Below, one piece after another: positions 1-7,575 of a stretch of DNA of 12,363 nucleotides. Position numbers and translations under genes: made by a program. This DNA comes from Bacillota bacterium (GTDB lineage Bacteria; Bacillota; Clostridia; Christensenellales; CAG-138), in NCBI GenBank assembly GCA_023426265.1, contig JAFABA010000003.1, forward strand, positions 1 through 12,363. Reading direction: 5' to 3'. Positions within the stretch are counted from its first letter, which is position 1, and each line of letters begins with the position of its first letter. A model generated the notes under the pieces. That model worked only from the letters and a program-made list of their open reading frames with translations, did not search any database and had not been told where the DNA came from.

Positions 1-2
1 TC

Positions 3-410
3 GGCACGGAAGAACTCGCGCACTGGGAAATGATAGGCACCATGATCCATCAGTGCATGAGGGGCGCTACCGCCTCGGAACTCAGGGCGGCAGGGCTGGA
101 AGGGTTCTATACCATGCACGACTGCGGTGTGTTCCCGGCAGACCCCAACGGCGTGCCCTTTACCGCAGCCTATATCCAATGCACGGGCGACCCCATTGCA
201 GACCTCCACGAAGACCTTGCAGCAGAGCAGAAGGCCCGCGCAACCTACGAGCATTTGATGCGCCTGACGGATAACCCCGCTGTCCTCGACCCCCTGCGCT
301 TCCTGCGCCAGCGCGAAATCAACCACTTCCAGCGTTTTGGCGAGTGCCTGATGATCGTGCAGGATATGCCCTGCCAGAAGCGCCCCGTGCGCGAAGGGCG
401 CTGCAGCTAA
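3..410 (+). CDS. cotJC: Spore coat protein CotJC (manganese-catalase family), 3' part only
   Basis: This is the C-terminal 135 residues of a CotJC-type protein; the reading frame is open to the left edge, so the start lies outside the window. CotJC belongs to the manganese (non-haem) catalase family and is a component of the inner spore coat. Visible family landmarks are an ELAHWEM segment at the left edge, carrying the Glu and His that ligate the first metal in this family, then DLHEDLAAEQKARATYE with a ligand Glu, and a final His in REINHFQRFGE. The metal-ligand pattern is therefore intact in the visible part. The partners CotJA and CotJB, usually just upstream, would be outside the window. 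The gene is followed by a strong hairpin. Its presence implies a spore-forming Firmicute. The assignment is by motif recognition and is fairly secure. Confidence 0.9.
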   Translation, partial: GTEELAHWEMIGTMIHQCMRGATASELRAAGLEGFYTMHDCGVFPADPNGVPFTAAYIQCTGDPIADLHEDLAAEQKARATYEHLMRLTDNPAVLDPLRFLRQREINHFQRFGECLMIVQDMPCQKRPVREGRCS

Positions 411-414
411 ACTA

Positions 415-649
415 TGTCGAAAAAGTGCCTTGCGGCACTTTTTCGAGGATTCAGGAACAACCTGCGCCCTTACGGTAGCGGCGACGGCCCGCAGGCCTAG
501 TGTCCGAGGCGTCTCCCGCCGAGGGCCGGTTGTTCCTGCAAGGAAAGCCTTGCGCCACAAGGCTTTCCGCCGCCACCGCACATGTCGCTGGCGGCGATTG
601 GAAGCCTCCGGGGGCTGCGGCCCCCGAACCCCCAAGAATTTTTCCGACA
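415..649. repeat. GC-rich multi-hairpin intergenic element with imperfect terminal inverted repeats
   Basis: This 235-bp gene-free stretch is packed with inverted repeats: 417-429/434-446 (13 bp), 452-462/528-538 (11 bp, enclosing 485-490/523-528), 542-551/559-568 (10 bp, 7-nt loop), 568-575/589-596 (8 bp) and 609-615/620-626 (7 bp, G5/C5). Its ends resemble each other in inverted orientation: TGTCGAAAAA at 415-424 and TGTCGGAAAAA (reverse strand) at 639-649, differing by one inserted G. No open frame here has protein-like composition or a ribosome site. It could be a small non-autonomous repeat (MITE- or REP-like) or a structured RNA. No target-site duplication is obvious and no second copy lies in this window. 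Confidence 0.5.
417..446 (+). terminator. Perfect 13-bp hairpin after cotJC
   Basis: A perfect 13-bp inverted repeat (417-429 and 434-446) with the 4-nt loop TTGC lies 6 nt after the cotJC stop. The stem contains five A residues on the left and five T residues on the right, so the right arm itself supplies a U-rich 3' side in either direction. It probably ends cotJC transcription. It may instead, or also, be the left end of the structured element described at 415-649. Confidence 0.65.
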
Positions 650-653
650 AATG

Positions 654-686
654 AAAGCGGCTGCCGGGATTTCCGGCAGCCGCTTT
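654..686 (-). terminator. Terminator of the leftward aminotransferase gene
   Basis: A perfect 14-bp stem (654-667 and 673-686) with a 5-nt loop begins 14 nt beyond the aminotransferase stop on the reverse strand. The stem is rich in GC at its top and ends in AAA/TTT, so it can act in both directions. The U-tract on the reverse strand is short (TTTCATTTG), and a slightly better T-run is on the forward side. Confidence 0.7.
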
Positions 687-700
687 TGTTACGTAAATTG

Positions 701-1888
701 TCAGATGCTTTCTTTCACCAGCCTGCCCAGCCGCTCCATGCCGATCGCGATTCGCTCGGGCGTAGCGGAGGAGAAGTTGAGGCGTATGGTATTCTGCCCC
801 ATGCTGTCCGGCTTTACAAAGAAGTACTGGCCGGGGATAAACGCCACCTTGAACTCCGCCGTGGCCCTCTTGAGCATGGCGGGTACATCCGGATTCCCGG
901 GCAATTCGCCCCATACGAACAGGCCGCCCTCCGGCTTTGTATAACGGAAGGGCGCGGGGAAATACGCTTCCATTCCCTTCAGCATCGTATTGAGCCGCTC
1001 CGCGTACATGGGGATGATGTTGCTTAAATGCCCCGGCAGAAGGCCCCGGCGCAAAAACGTATCCGCAATGGCCTGGGTAAGGTTGGAGGTATGCGTATCG
1101 CTGCTCTGCTTGGCGACGGTCAGCTTCCGTGTGATTTCCGGCGTGGCCACCAAGGCGCCTACGCGAAGACCCGGGGAAAGTATTTTGCTGAAGCTGTTGA
1201 GCAGTATGACGTTGCCCGTTTTGTCAAACGTCTTGATGGGAGGTACGGGCGAGCCGCTGTACCGGAGATCGCAATACGGATCATCCTCTACCACGATGAT
1301 ATCGTACTTCGATGCAAGCTCCGCAATCGCCTTTCTCCTTTTAGCGCCCAGCGTCTTGCCCGTGGGGTTCTGAAACGTGGGGATGACGTAAAACAGTTTG
1401 GGCTGATGAGTACGGATTTTCTCCTCAAGATCATTGAGATCAACGCCTTCGTCGTCCATGTTTACCGGCACGCAGTTTGCCTGGTAGGTGTTAAACGCCT
1501 GCAGCGAGCCTAAAAACGTGGGCGATTCCACAAGCACGACGTCGCCGGGATCGAGAAACACCTTGGCGACAAGGTCCACGCCCTGCATGGAGCCGGTGAG
1601 CGTCAATACGCTCTCCTCTTTAGCCTCCACGCCCTTGGGGCGCGCAATATGCGTCAAATAGGATTCGCGCAGCGGCGTATAGCCTTCCGTGGTTCCATAC
1701 TGGAGGATGTTCGCGCCGTTTTTCTCCAGCACCTCATGGGCAATCTGCTCCACAACCTCGATCGGGAAGGACTCTTTAGCCGGGTTGCCGCCGCCAAAGG
1801 AAATGATCTCCGGGTCGCCCATCAGCTTGAGTATCTCGCGGATTACGCTGCCGGACACATTCTCCATCCGCTTTGCAAACTTCACCAT
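701..1888 (-). CDS. PLP-dependent aminotransferase, class I/II (Aro8/LysN-like, 2-aminoadipate transaminase type)
   Basis: A 395-residue fold-type I aminotransferase, full length for the family. Visible landmarks are Y70 in GYTPLR, N174-PTG, D203 and Y205 in VEDDPY (the Asp pairs with the pyridine nitrogen), the PLP-binding lysine K235 in SFSKILSPGLRVG, and R369 in IRLNFS, which binds the substrate carboxylate. The SFSKIL-PGLR-G pattern and the C-terminal GGLFVW segment are typical of the MocR-like/Aro8/LysN subgroup, which transfers amino groups between aromatic, branched or 2-aminoadipate substrates and 2-oxoglutarate. There is no N-terminal winged-helix domain, so this is an enzyme and not a MocR regulator. 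The exact substrate cannot be read from sequence. The start ATG (1886-1888) has GGAGAT 6 nt upstream. It stands alone, divergent from dnaX, with its own promoter and terminator. Confidence 0.88.
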   Translation of the reverse strand: MVKFAKRMENVSGSVIREILKLMGDPEIISFGGGNPAKESFPIEVVEQIAHEVLEKNGANILQYGTTEGYTPLRESYLTHIARPKGVEAKEESVLTLTGSMQGVDLVAKVFLDPGDVVLVESPTFLGSLQAFNTYQANCVPVNMDDEGVDLNDLEEKIRTHQPKLFYVIPTFQNPTGKTLGAKRRKAIAELASKYDIIVVEDDPYCDLRYSGSPVPPIKTFDKTGNVILLNSFSKILSPGLRVGALVATPEITRKLTVAKQSSDTHTSNLTQAIADTFLRRGLLPGHLSNIIPMYAERLNTMLKGMEAYFPAPFRYTKPEGGLFVWGELPGNPDVPAMLKRATAEFKVAFIPGQYFFVKPDSMGQNTIRLNFSSATPERIAIGMERLGRLVKESI

Positions 1889-1945
1889 GTGCGTATCTCC
1901 TTATATATTTGATATGGATATTTATTCAATAACTCCGTTGAAGCT

Positions 1946-1974
1946 ATTTTAGGCGCACATTGCGGATTGTGCAA
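1946..1974 (-). promoter_or_regulatory. Sigma-A type promoter for the aminotransferase gene
   Basis: On the reverse strand, TTGCAC (1969-1974), a 17-nt spacer and TAAAAT (1946-1951) form a good housekeeping promoter. It points at the aminotransferase start about 57 nt downstream. Confidence 0.65.
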
Positions 1975-2090
1975 GCCTTTACTGCGGTTTTCTTTGGAAA
2001 CCCGCCTGCAATATTAGACATACGGGAGGCGCAATGGTACAATATTCAGAAGAGTATCCCCAGTTTTTCATCGATTGCTTAGGAGGAACT

Positions 2091-3800
2091 ATGTCGTATC
2101 AGGCGCTGTATCGCAGGTTCCGGCCACGCCGGTTTCTAGACGTCAAAGGCCAGGACCATATCACCACCATATTAAAAAACCAGGTGGTTTCCGGCCGTTA
2201 CGCGCACGCGTACCTCTTCAGCGGCTCCCGCGGAACGGGCAAGACGAGTATCGCCCGGATATTCGCGCGCGCGGTCAACTGCCTTTCCCCCGTGGAAGGT
2301 GAGCCCTGCGGAAATTGCGAGGCATGCCGCCACTCCTTGGAAGAGGAAGCGGTGGATATTATAGAGATCGACGCCGCGTCCAACACCGGCGTAGATGATA
2401 TGCGCGCGCTGCTTGAAAAGGTACGCTTTACGCCGCTGCAGTTAAAATACAAGGTCTATATTATAGACGAAGTCCACATGCTCTCCAACGCCGCCTCCAA
2501 CGCGCTGTTAAAGACGCTGGAAGAGCCGCCCGCGCATGTACTCTTTCTATTGGCTACGACCGAGCCGCAGAAGATATTGCCCACCGTTATCTCCCGCTGC
2601 CAGCGGTTCGATTTCCATCGACTTTCGCTTTCGGATATGGTGGGCGTGCTGAAAAGCAATTTATCCGAAGCGGGCGCTATGATTGAGGAAGGCGGCCTAC
2701 TTGCCATCGCCCGCGCGGCGGATGGCGGCATGCGGGACGCGCTGAGCCTTGCCGATCAATGCCTTGCGTTCTGCGGCGGGCATGTGACCGAGCGGGATGT
2801 GTACGATGTGCTTGGCTCCATGCAGCAGGATTTCCTGTTTGACATGGCGGAAGCGCTTTTAAAGGGCGACGCCGCCCGCGCGCTCACGCAGTTTGACGCC
2901 CTTGTGCGCAGCGGGCGCGACATGGGCGTATTTACGCAGGACCTTGCCCAGCATTTGCGGGCGCTGCTGCTTGCAAAGGCGTGCGGGGATTGCCGCGACT
3001 TATTGGACTGCACGGTGGAAACCATGGCCCGCTACCGCGCGCAGGCGGAGGCCGCTTCCCAGGAACGGCTGCTGCGGGCGCTGGAACTTATTACAAAATC
3101 CCAAAGCGAAATGAAATGGCTGCGCCAGCCGCGCGTATTGCTGGAAGCCATGCTGGTGCGTATTTGCCGCCCGGAGGATGAAGGCGCGCTGCTTGCGTTG
3201 CAGGAGCGGATCGCGCAACTGGAAGCAAAGCTCAGCGGAGCTGCCCCGGTAACCATCCAGCCCGTAGCCGCCTCCCCCGCTGTCCCACAGCCTGTGCAGA
3301 ACGCGCAAAGGCCGGCGGCCTCCCCGGCTCAGGATATGCCTCCCTGGGAAGCGCCCGCCGACGACCTCGTCCCCCCGCCCGAAGAGCCCGCATTTTACGC
3401 GGACGAGCCGGTACCACAAAAAGCCCCTTCGCAGGTGCCCGCGAAGCCTTCCTCCGCGAAATCCGCGGCAGCGCCCGCAAATGGCGGCGTGTTTGACCCG
3501 GCCTGGGAGGCGCTCAAACAGCTCTTGCAAAAGCAGAACCTTTCGCTTTATGTCATGGCCATGGCGGCGCACAGCGCCGTGCGGGAGGGCAACCTATTGA
3601 CAGCCATGTTCCCGCCCGTGCAGTCCACGCACGCAACGGCGCTTAACGTTCCCAAACATATTGAAATACTGAAGAACCTGCTGCAGACGGTGGAGCCGGA
3701 GCTTCAGATCCGCATCATCGTGGCGCAGAAGCCGACGAACGACCCCAAAACCCTGGAGATGCAGCGCATGTTTGGCGACAAGCTGCATATAGAAGGTTAG
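2091..3800 (+). CDS. dnaX: DNA polymerase III subunits gamma and tau
   Basis: A 569-residue clamp-loader ATPase that loads the sliding clamp and links the replisome. In order it has Walker A GSRGTGKT (45-52), a zinc module with Cys 64, 73, 76 and 79, Walker B IIDEVH (124-129), the sensor/arginine-finger SRC (168-170), the lid and collar helices to about 375, a Pro/Ala-rich linker (about 383-465), and a short C-terminal domain (about 467-569) expected to bind the polymerase. The MSYQALYR start matches the family and has AGGAGG ten bases upstream of the ATG. An in-frame ATG at 2034, also with a good GGGAGG, would add 19 residues not typical of the family. No X-XXY-YYZ slippery heptamer is evident in frame; an A5 run near 3419 is in the wrong register. 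It is followed by ybaB and recR, the standard bacterial order. Confidence 0.97.
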   Translation: MSYQALYRRFRPRRFLDVKGQDHITTILKNQVVSGRYAHAYLFSGSRGTGKTSIARIFARAVNCLSPVEGEPCGNCEACRHSLEEEAVDIIEIDAASNTGVDDMRALLEKVRFTPLQLKYKVYIIDEVHMLSNAASNALLKTLEEPPAHVLFLLATTEPQKILPTVISRCQRFDFHRLSLSDMVGVLKSNLSEAGAMIEEGGLLAIARAADGGMRDALSLADQCLAFCGGHVTERDVYDVLGSMQQDFLFDMAEALLKGDAARALTQFDALVRSGRDMGVFTQDLAQHLRALLLAKACGDCRDLLDCTVETMARYRAQAEAASQERLLRALELITKSQSEMKWLRQPRVLLEAMLVRICRPEDEGALLALQERIAQLEAKLSGAAPVTIQPVAASPAVPQPVQNAQRPAASPAQDMPPWEAPADDLVPPPEEPAFYADEPVPQKAPSQVPAKPSSAKSAAAPANGGVFDPAWEALKQLLQKQNLSLYVMAMAAHSAVREGNLLTAMFPPVQSTHATALNVPKHIEILKNLLQTVEPELQIRIIVAQKPTNDPKTLEMQRMFGDKLHIEG

Positions 3801-3809
3801 GCGTTGAGT

Positions 3810-3839
3810 TTGTCAAGCCCCAGGCGGATATGGTATACT
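3810..3839 (+). promoter_or_regulatory. Promoter in front of ybaB-recR
   Basis: TTGTCA (3810-3815), an 18-nt spacer and TATACT (3834-3839) lie in the 78-bp gap between dnaX and ybaB. This would let ybaB-recR be transcribed separately from dnaX. Confidence 0.6.
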
Positions 3840-3878
3840 TGTTAGAATGAAAAAAGCAGAGTATCAGGAGGGTCCTAT

Positions 3879-4217
3879 ATGGCAAAGGGTGGTTTCCCCG
3901 GTATGGGCGGCGGCATGAATATGCAGCAAATGATGAAGCAGGCCCAGAAAATGCAGCAGGATATGGTGCGCAAGCAGGAAGAGCTTGGCGAACGCGAGCT
4001 GACCGCGCAGGCGGGCGGCGGCGTAGTGAAAGTCACCGTATACGGCCGCAAGGAAGTCAAGAATATCGAGATCGACCCGGCCTGCGTGGACCCGGAAGAT
4101 GTCGAAATGCTGCAGGATCTGATAACGGCTGCCACCAATGAAGCGCTCCGCATGGCGGATGAAATGATGAGCGCCGAAATGGGCAAAATCACCGGCGGCA
4201 TGAACCTTGGGTTCTAA
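3879..4217 (+). CDS. ybaB: Nucleoid-associated protein YbaB/EbfC
   Basis: A 112-residue small DNA-binding protein of the YbaB/EbfC family, which forms tweezer-like dimers on DNA and is almost always encoded between dnaX and recR. A Gly/Met-rich N-terminus (MAKGGFPGMGGG) is followed by a Gln/Met-rich helix (about 15-40), the conserved ELTAQAGGGVVKVTVYGRKEVKNIEID strand region in the middle, and a C-terminal helix ending near 101. Length and order match the family. AGGAGGG at 3866-3872 stands 6 nt before the ATG. The stop is 3 nt before the recR start, so the two are probably translated together. Its precise cellular job (nucleoid packing, recombination accessory) is not certain even in the family. 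Confidence 0.95.
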   Translation: MAKGGFPGMGGGMNMQQMMKQAQKMQQDMVRKQEELGERELTAQAGGGVVKVTVYGRKEVKNIEIDPACVDPEDVEMLQDLITAATNEALRMADEMMSAEMGKITGGMNLGF

Positions 4218-4220
4218 TCT

Positions 4221-4820
4221 ATGCTGCAGGCCATTGAACCAATCGCACGGCTGACCGCGCAGCTTGCGCGGCTTCCCGGCATCGGCATGAAAAGCGCGCA
4301 GCGCCTTGCATACCACATGCTGGAGGTCCCAAAGAACCAGGCGGCCGAGCTTGCGGAAGCCATATTGCATGCGCGGGAAAAGGTGTTCTGCTGCCCCGTC
4401 TGCGGCAGCTATACGGATTCTAACCCTTGTGCGCTCTGCGCGGATACGGCACGGGACAACGGGGTCATCTGCGTGGTACAGGACGCACGGGATGTGCTGG
4501 CCATGGAAAAATCCCGCGAGTTTGGCGGCAGGTACCATGTACTGCATGGCTCCCTTTCCCCTATGGACGGCATAGGCCCGGAGGATATCCGCATACAGGA
4601 ACTGATCGACCGGGTGGACAAGGGCGGCGTAAGAGAGGTCATACTCGCCACCAACCCGGATGTGGAGGGCGAAGCAACCGCCTCCTATATCGCAAAGCTG
4701 CTGAAAGTAAAAAATATACGCGTTACAAGAATTGCGCACGGTATTCCCATAGGCGGGAATTTGGAATACATCGATGAAGTCACACTGGGCAAGGCGCTCA
4801 CGGGAAGGCGGGACATGTGA
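4221..4820 (+). CDS. recR: Recombination mediator protein RecR
   Basis: A 199-residue RecR, the usual length. RecR forms ring-like tetramers and with RecO (and RecF) helps load RecA on SSB-coated single-stranded gaps during repair. It shows an N-terminal helix-hairpin-helix around LPGIGMKSAQRLAYH (18-32), a four-cysteine zinc motif (C58, C61, C70, C73), a Toprim domain from about 82 with the acidic TNPDVEGEATA segment (144-154), and the conserved C-terminal GIPIGGNLEYIDEVTLGKAL region (174-193). The ATG is only 3 nt after the ybaB stop and has no strong ribosome site of its own, which implies translational coupling to ybaB. Confidence 0.97.
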   Translation: MLQAIEPIARLTAQLARLPGIGMKSAQRLAYHMLEVPKNQAAELAEAILHAREKVFCCPVCGSYTDSNPCALCADTARDNGVICVVQDARDVLAMEKSREFGGRYHVLHGSLSPMDGIGPEDIRIQELIDRVDKGGVREVILATNPDVEGEATASYIAKLLKVKNIRVTRIAHGIPIGGNLEYIDEVTLGKALTGRRDM

Positions 4821-4841
4821 ATTTCCATCCACCCTTTGTTT

Positions 4842-4887
4842 TGGAAGATTCTATGTAGTCATTTATGCTTCTTCCATAAATTTTTTG
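4842..4887 (+). terminator. Possible weak terminator after recR
   Basis: A 7-bp inverted repeat TGGAAGA (4842-4848) / TCTTCCA (4870-4876) with a long 21-nt loop is followed by TAAATTTTTTG. The T-run is good but the stem is weak. The rest of the 186-bp gap up to 5006 is AT-rich and contains a TATAGT hexamer at 4931-4936 that could be a -10 box, without a matching -35. Confidence 0.3.
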
Positions 4888-5006
4888 TGAATTTCCTGTG
4901 TCATGCAACCAAAATGGCTGCTCAATCGTCTATAGTATGAATAGTGCGTGAACATGCTTTTACGCAAACAATGCGCAAGGATGCGCTGTTGGAGGGGAGG
5001 GATCGC

Positions 5007-6044
5007 ATGGGCAAGGGATTTCGGCTTTTGAGCGTATTGCTCGTCTGCCTGATCGTAAGCGCCTGCACGCCGATACCGCCCGCCACAAACGTGGTGGTTT
5101 CTGCCCCTGCCGCGGAAGAGCGCCTGCTCTCCGATTTACGCGCGCAGTACCGGAACGCCTCGCTCATCGTTTCGGGCGAATGTACGGGCAACCATATCGA
5201 CGCTTCCGGCAACACCTGTTATGATCTCACCGTTGCAAAAGTCTACGCCGGAAACGCTAAGATCGGCGATATCGTTCATTGCACCACAGGCCCCATGAAC
5301 ACGGGCGAAACCTATCTTCTCTTCCTTGGCCAAGGCGAGGACGTAAACTACGCGGAGGATCTGACCGGATACTCCCTTATTTCCGGCGCGCCCATGCCCA
5401 TTGTGGACAGCGAAGTGATCTGGGACGGCAAGCGGATCTCTTTAGACGCGCTCCAGAAAGAAATTAAGGCGCTAGCCACCGTAATCAGCGCCCCCGCCCC
5501 CGTTTACTATTATGACTCCATTTCCTCCCTCACTGCGGCTTCCGATGAAATATTCATCGGCAAGGTCACGCGCTTGCCGCAGATGAAGGACACGGCGTTT
5601 TCCATGCGCAATGGCGGCGCGGTAGAAAAAGCGCAGTATTCCGCATCCATCGTCACCGTGGAAGCCTATGGCGTGATGAAGGGCTCACTGTCCTATGGGG
5701 ATGAACTGTATATGGTATATAGCCCCGAGCGCATTGGCGGCATGCTGGACGCCACAACGCTGCAGCATATGGAACTCACCGCCGGGCAAACGTCCCGCCT
5801 GCAGCTGGGCGGCGTTTACGTGTTCTTCCTTACAAAAGGGCCGGATGCCAAGCAGCCCTACCATTTCACGGTAAACCCGCTGCAAGGCGTACTGCCGCTT
5901 TCCGGCGATACGCTGTATGTTCCCGCCGCAAACATCCCGCTCAAGCCCTACGACAAGCTTTCGGCGCTCGTACAGGCGTTGAAAGCTGCACAGACCGTAG
6001 CGCCATTCCAGGAGGATTCGCCCGCTCTGGTAGTGGAAGAATAA
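5007..6044 (+). CDS. Two-domain lipoprotein of unknown function (internal duplication)
   Basis: A 345-residue predicted lipoprotein. I chose the ATG at 5007 because GGAGGGGAGGG sits just upstream and the protein then begins with a classic lipoprotein signal: MGKGFR, a hydrophobic run, and the lipobox VSAC with Cys20 as the lipidated residue. The ATG at 4944 would put 21 hydrophilic residues in front of the signal and looks wrong. The mature part contains two copies of one domain (about 39-157 and 170-328). Each copy has an Ala-Ser/Asp-(L/I)-(I/F)-(V/I)-x-G strand, a D-or-S-x-x-V-x-x-x-x-G-x-x-x-x-GD strand pair, a G-x-x-Y-(L/V)-x-FL strand near its middle, and an L-x-A-L helix at its end. This resembles TIMP/OB-like secreted domains found in many Firmicutes surface proteins. 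No catalytic motif is visible, so the function is unknown. It stands alone between terminators. Confidence 0.75.
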   Translation: MGKGFRLLSVLLVCLIVSACTPIPPATNVVVSAPAAEERLLSDLRAQYRNASLIVSGECTGNHIDASGNTCYDLTVAKVYAGNAKIGDIVHCTTGPMNTGETYLLFLGQGEDVNYAEDLTGYSLISGAPMPIVDSEVIWDGKRISLDALQKEIKALATVISAPAPVYYYDSISSLTAASDEIFIGKVTRLPQMKDTAFSMRNGGAVEKAQYSASIVTVEAYGVMKGSLSYGDELYMVYSPERIGGMLDATTLQHMELTAGQTSRLQLGGVYVFFLTKGPDAKQPYHFTVNPLQGVLPLSGDTLYVPAANIPLKPYDKLSALVQALKAAQTVAPFQEDSPALVVEE

Positions 6045-6074
6045 ATTTCCGCAATAAAACACATCATGCAAGTG

Positions 6075-6095
6075 GGCGCAGTTTGCGCCTTTTTT
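6075..6095 (+). terminator. Terminator of the lipoprotein gene
   Basis: GGCGCA (6075-6080), a 3-nt loop and TGCGCC (6084-6089) are directly followed by six T residues and a further T-rich run. This is a standard intrinsic terminator 30 nt after the stop. Confidence 0.8.
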
Positions 6096-6226
6096 ATTTT
6101 CCTTTGTTCGTTTTGCCATATAAACTTTTGATGCCAGTTTTGCTTTTTTCGTTTATTTATAATAGCATAAACCGCTTAAAATGCTTTACAATGTGAGTGG
6201 ACCTATCCCTGCATATAAGGAGTCAT

Positions 6227-7390
6227 ATGAAAAACTTCAGGCGTCACATTTGGATCTACCAGTTTTTCCGCCAACCCATCAGGCTGTTTTTAAAGCTTCG
6301 CTTTGGGTATACCTGGGCAAAAGAGAATGCGCTTCCCTCCCCCTGCATTATTCTTAGTAACCACAATACCAATTACGATCCTCTGATGGTGGCGGTAAGT
6401 TACCGCGAGCATATGTACTTTGTGGCTGGCGAACACGTATTCCGTGCAGGGTTTGCTTCAAAACTGCTGCGCGCCTGTTTTGCCCCCATCTCCCGCGTCA
6501 AGGGAACCACGGACGCGCGTACCGCAATGGAAGTGCTTAAAGCCGTCCACGCGGGCCACAACGTATGCATATTCGCGGAAGGAGACCGCTCCTTCAACGG
6601 CCTCACCTGCGATATCCTTCCTTCCACCGGAAAGCTTGTGCGCGCAAGCGGCGCGGCGCTTGTTACCTACCGTATTGAAGGAGGATATTTTGCCTCTCCG
6701 CGCTGGTCCAAGACGATCCGGCGCGGAAAAATGCGCGGATATGAAGTCGCCCGCTATTCTCCCGAAGAACTGAAAAGTATGACCAACGAAGAAGTCAACG
6801 CCATTATCAAACGCGACCTCTATGAAGATGCGTACGCGCGCCAGAACATTGAGCACGCACGCTTTACCGGCAAGCGGCTGGCGGAAGGCATTGAGGCGGG
6901 GCTTTACCTGTGCCCTTCCTGCAGGCGCGTGCAAACCATTGTGGGAAAGGACGACCATTTTGCTTGCGCCTGCGGGCTACATGGCCGCTATACGGAATAC
7001 GGCATGCTGGAAGGCGATACCCTTCCCTTTTCCACCGTAACAGAATGGGACCTGTGGCAGGAGAAAACCTTCTTTCAATTCGCTCTCCACGCTTCCAACG
7101 ACGAGCTGCTGTTTGAGGACGCCGGGCAGCGGTTCTTTCGCCTCAGGCCCAAGGAAGAACTGCTTGCAGAAGGAACACTGCGGATGTATGGCGACCGGTT
7201 TACGATCGGCGAAAAATCCGTAAAGCTGAAAGAGATTGCAAACCTTGCAATACACGGCCGAATGACGATCGTATTCAGTACCCACGACGGGCAGTATTAC
7301 GAGCTGAAATCCGCAATCGACCGCAGCGCCCCCAAGTATGAAGTCGCCTGGCGTGCGTGTTTGGAACGGGAACGCGCCGCGAATACATAA
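6227..7390 (+). CDS. PlsC-family acyltransferase with C-terminal zinc ribbon and beta-rich extension
   Basis: A 387-residue protein. The first 200 residues are a lysophospholipid (1-acylglycerol-3-phosphate) acyltransferase domain, acting at the inner face of the membrane in phospholipid synthesis. It has the catalytic H-x4-D as H46-NTNY-D51 and the substrate-binding FAEGDRS (116-122, the family's F-P-E-G-x-R-S with Ala for Pro). A cysteine pattern CPSC (229-232) and CAC (247-249) then suggests a small zinc ribbon. It is followed by about 135 residues rich in beta-strand pattern (about 305-375, GTLRMYGDRFTIG), which could be a PH/GRAM-like module. Usual single-domain PlsC proteins are 200-260 residues. 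I chose ATG 6227 because AAGGAG lies 4 nt upstream; a GTG at 6197 is in frame but has no ribosome site. A TATAAT hexamer at 6158-6163 may be its -10 box, with a poor -35. Confidence 0.85.
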   Translation: MKNFRRHIWIYQFFRQPIRLFLKLRFGYTWAKENALPSPCIILSNHNTNYDPLMVAVSYREHMYFVAGEHVFRAGFASKLLRACFAPISRVKGTTDARTAMEVLKAVHAGHNVCIFAEGDRSFNGLTCDILPSTGKLVRASGAALVTYRIEGGYFASPRWSKTIRRGKMRGYEVARYSPEELKSMTNEEVNAIIKRDLYEDAYARQNIEHARFTGKRLAEGIEAGLYLCPSCRRVQTIVGKDDHFACACGLHGRYTEYGMLEGDTLPFSTVTEWDLWQEKTFFQFALHASNDELLFEDAGQRFFRLRPKEELLAEGTLRMYGDRFTIGEKSVKLKEIANLAIHGRMTIVFSTHDGQYYELKSAIDRSAPKYEVAWRACLERERAANT

Positions 7391-7400
7391 CAGCTCCGCT

Positions 7401-7430
7401 AAAACAGGCGTGAAATCACGCCTGTTTTTT
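7401..7430 (+). terminator. Terminator of the acyltransferase gene
   Basis: A perfect 12-bp stem (7401-7412 and 7417-7428) with AAAT loop ends in a T-run to 7430, 11 nt after the stop codon. The following 120 bp up to the next promoter contain no gene that I can support. Confidence 0.85.
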
Positions 7431-7460
7431 ATTCGGTATCGGTTAAGCGCGGCAACGGAA
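7425..7460 (+). repeat. Degenerate direct repeat, left copy
   Basis: TTTTTTATTCGG (7425-7436) is followed after 10 nt by GCGCGGCAACGGAA (7447-7460). The same two blocks, with one change each and a shorter 5-nt gap, recur at 8200-8230. The pair brackets the DUF6442-like/XRE module. Confidence 0.5.
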
Positions 7461-7547
7461 GCGGCTGAAACGCAAATCAAAGTAAGCCTGCATATTTAGA
7501 TAGATCGTATAAAACCTGGTGGCATGTTAAAAAATCCAGCAGATGAG

Positions 7548-7575
7548 TTGACAACAAAACTTGGCGTGTTATAAT
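7548..7575 (+). promoter_or_regulatory. Near-perfect promoter of the DUF6442-like/XRE operon
   Basis: A consensus TTGACA (7548-7553), a 16-nt spacer and a consensus TATAAT (7570-7575) preceded by TGT, giving an extended -10. It is unusually strong and would need repression, which fits the overlapping inverted repeat at 7550-7597. Confidence 0.85.

Noticed and set aside
430..1030. Forward-strand open frames across the hairpin element and antisense to the aminotransferase
   Set aside because: They have Arg/Pro-rich low-quality composition and no ribosome site, and they overlap stems or run antisense to a clear gene.
1900..2090. Signal-recognition-particle RNA upstream of dnaX
   Set aside because: Firmicutes often carry the small SRP RNA here, but the conserved GGAAGCAG-type apical core is absent in this gap.
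3414..3430. Programmed frameshift site in dnaX (A-run before the linker)
   Set aside because: The five A residues are read CAA-AAA-G and do not give an X-XXY-YYZ heptamer in the zero frame.
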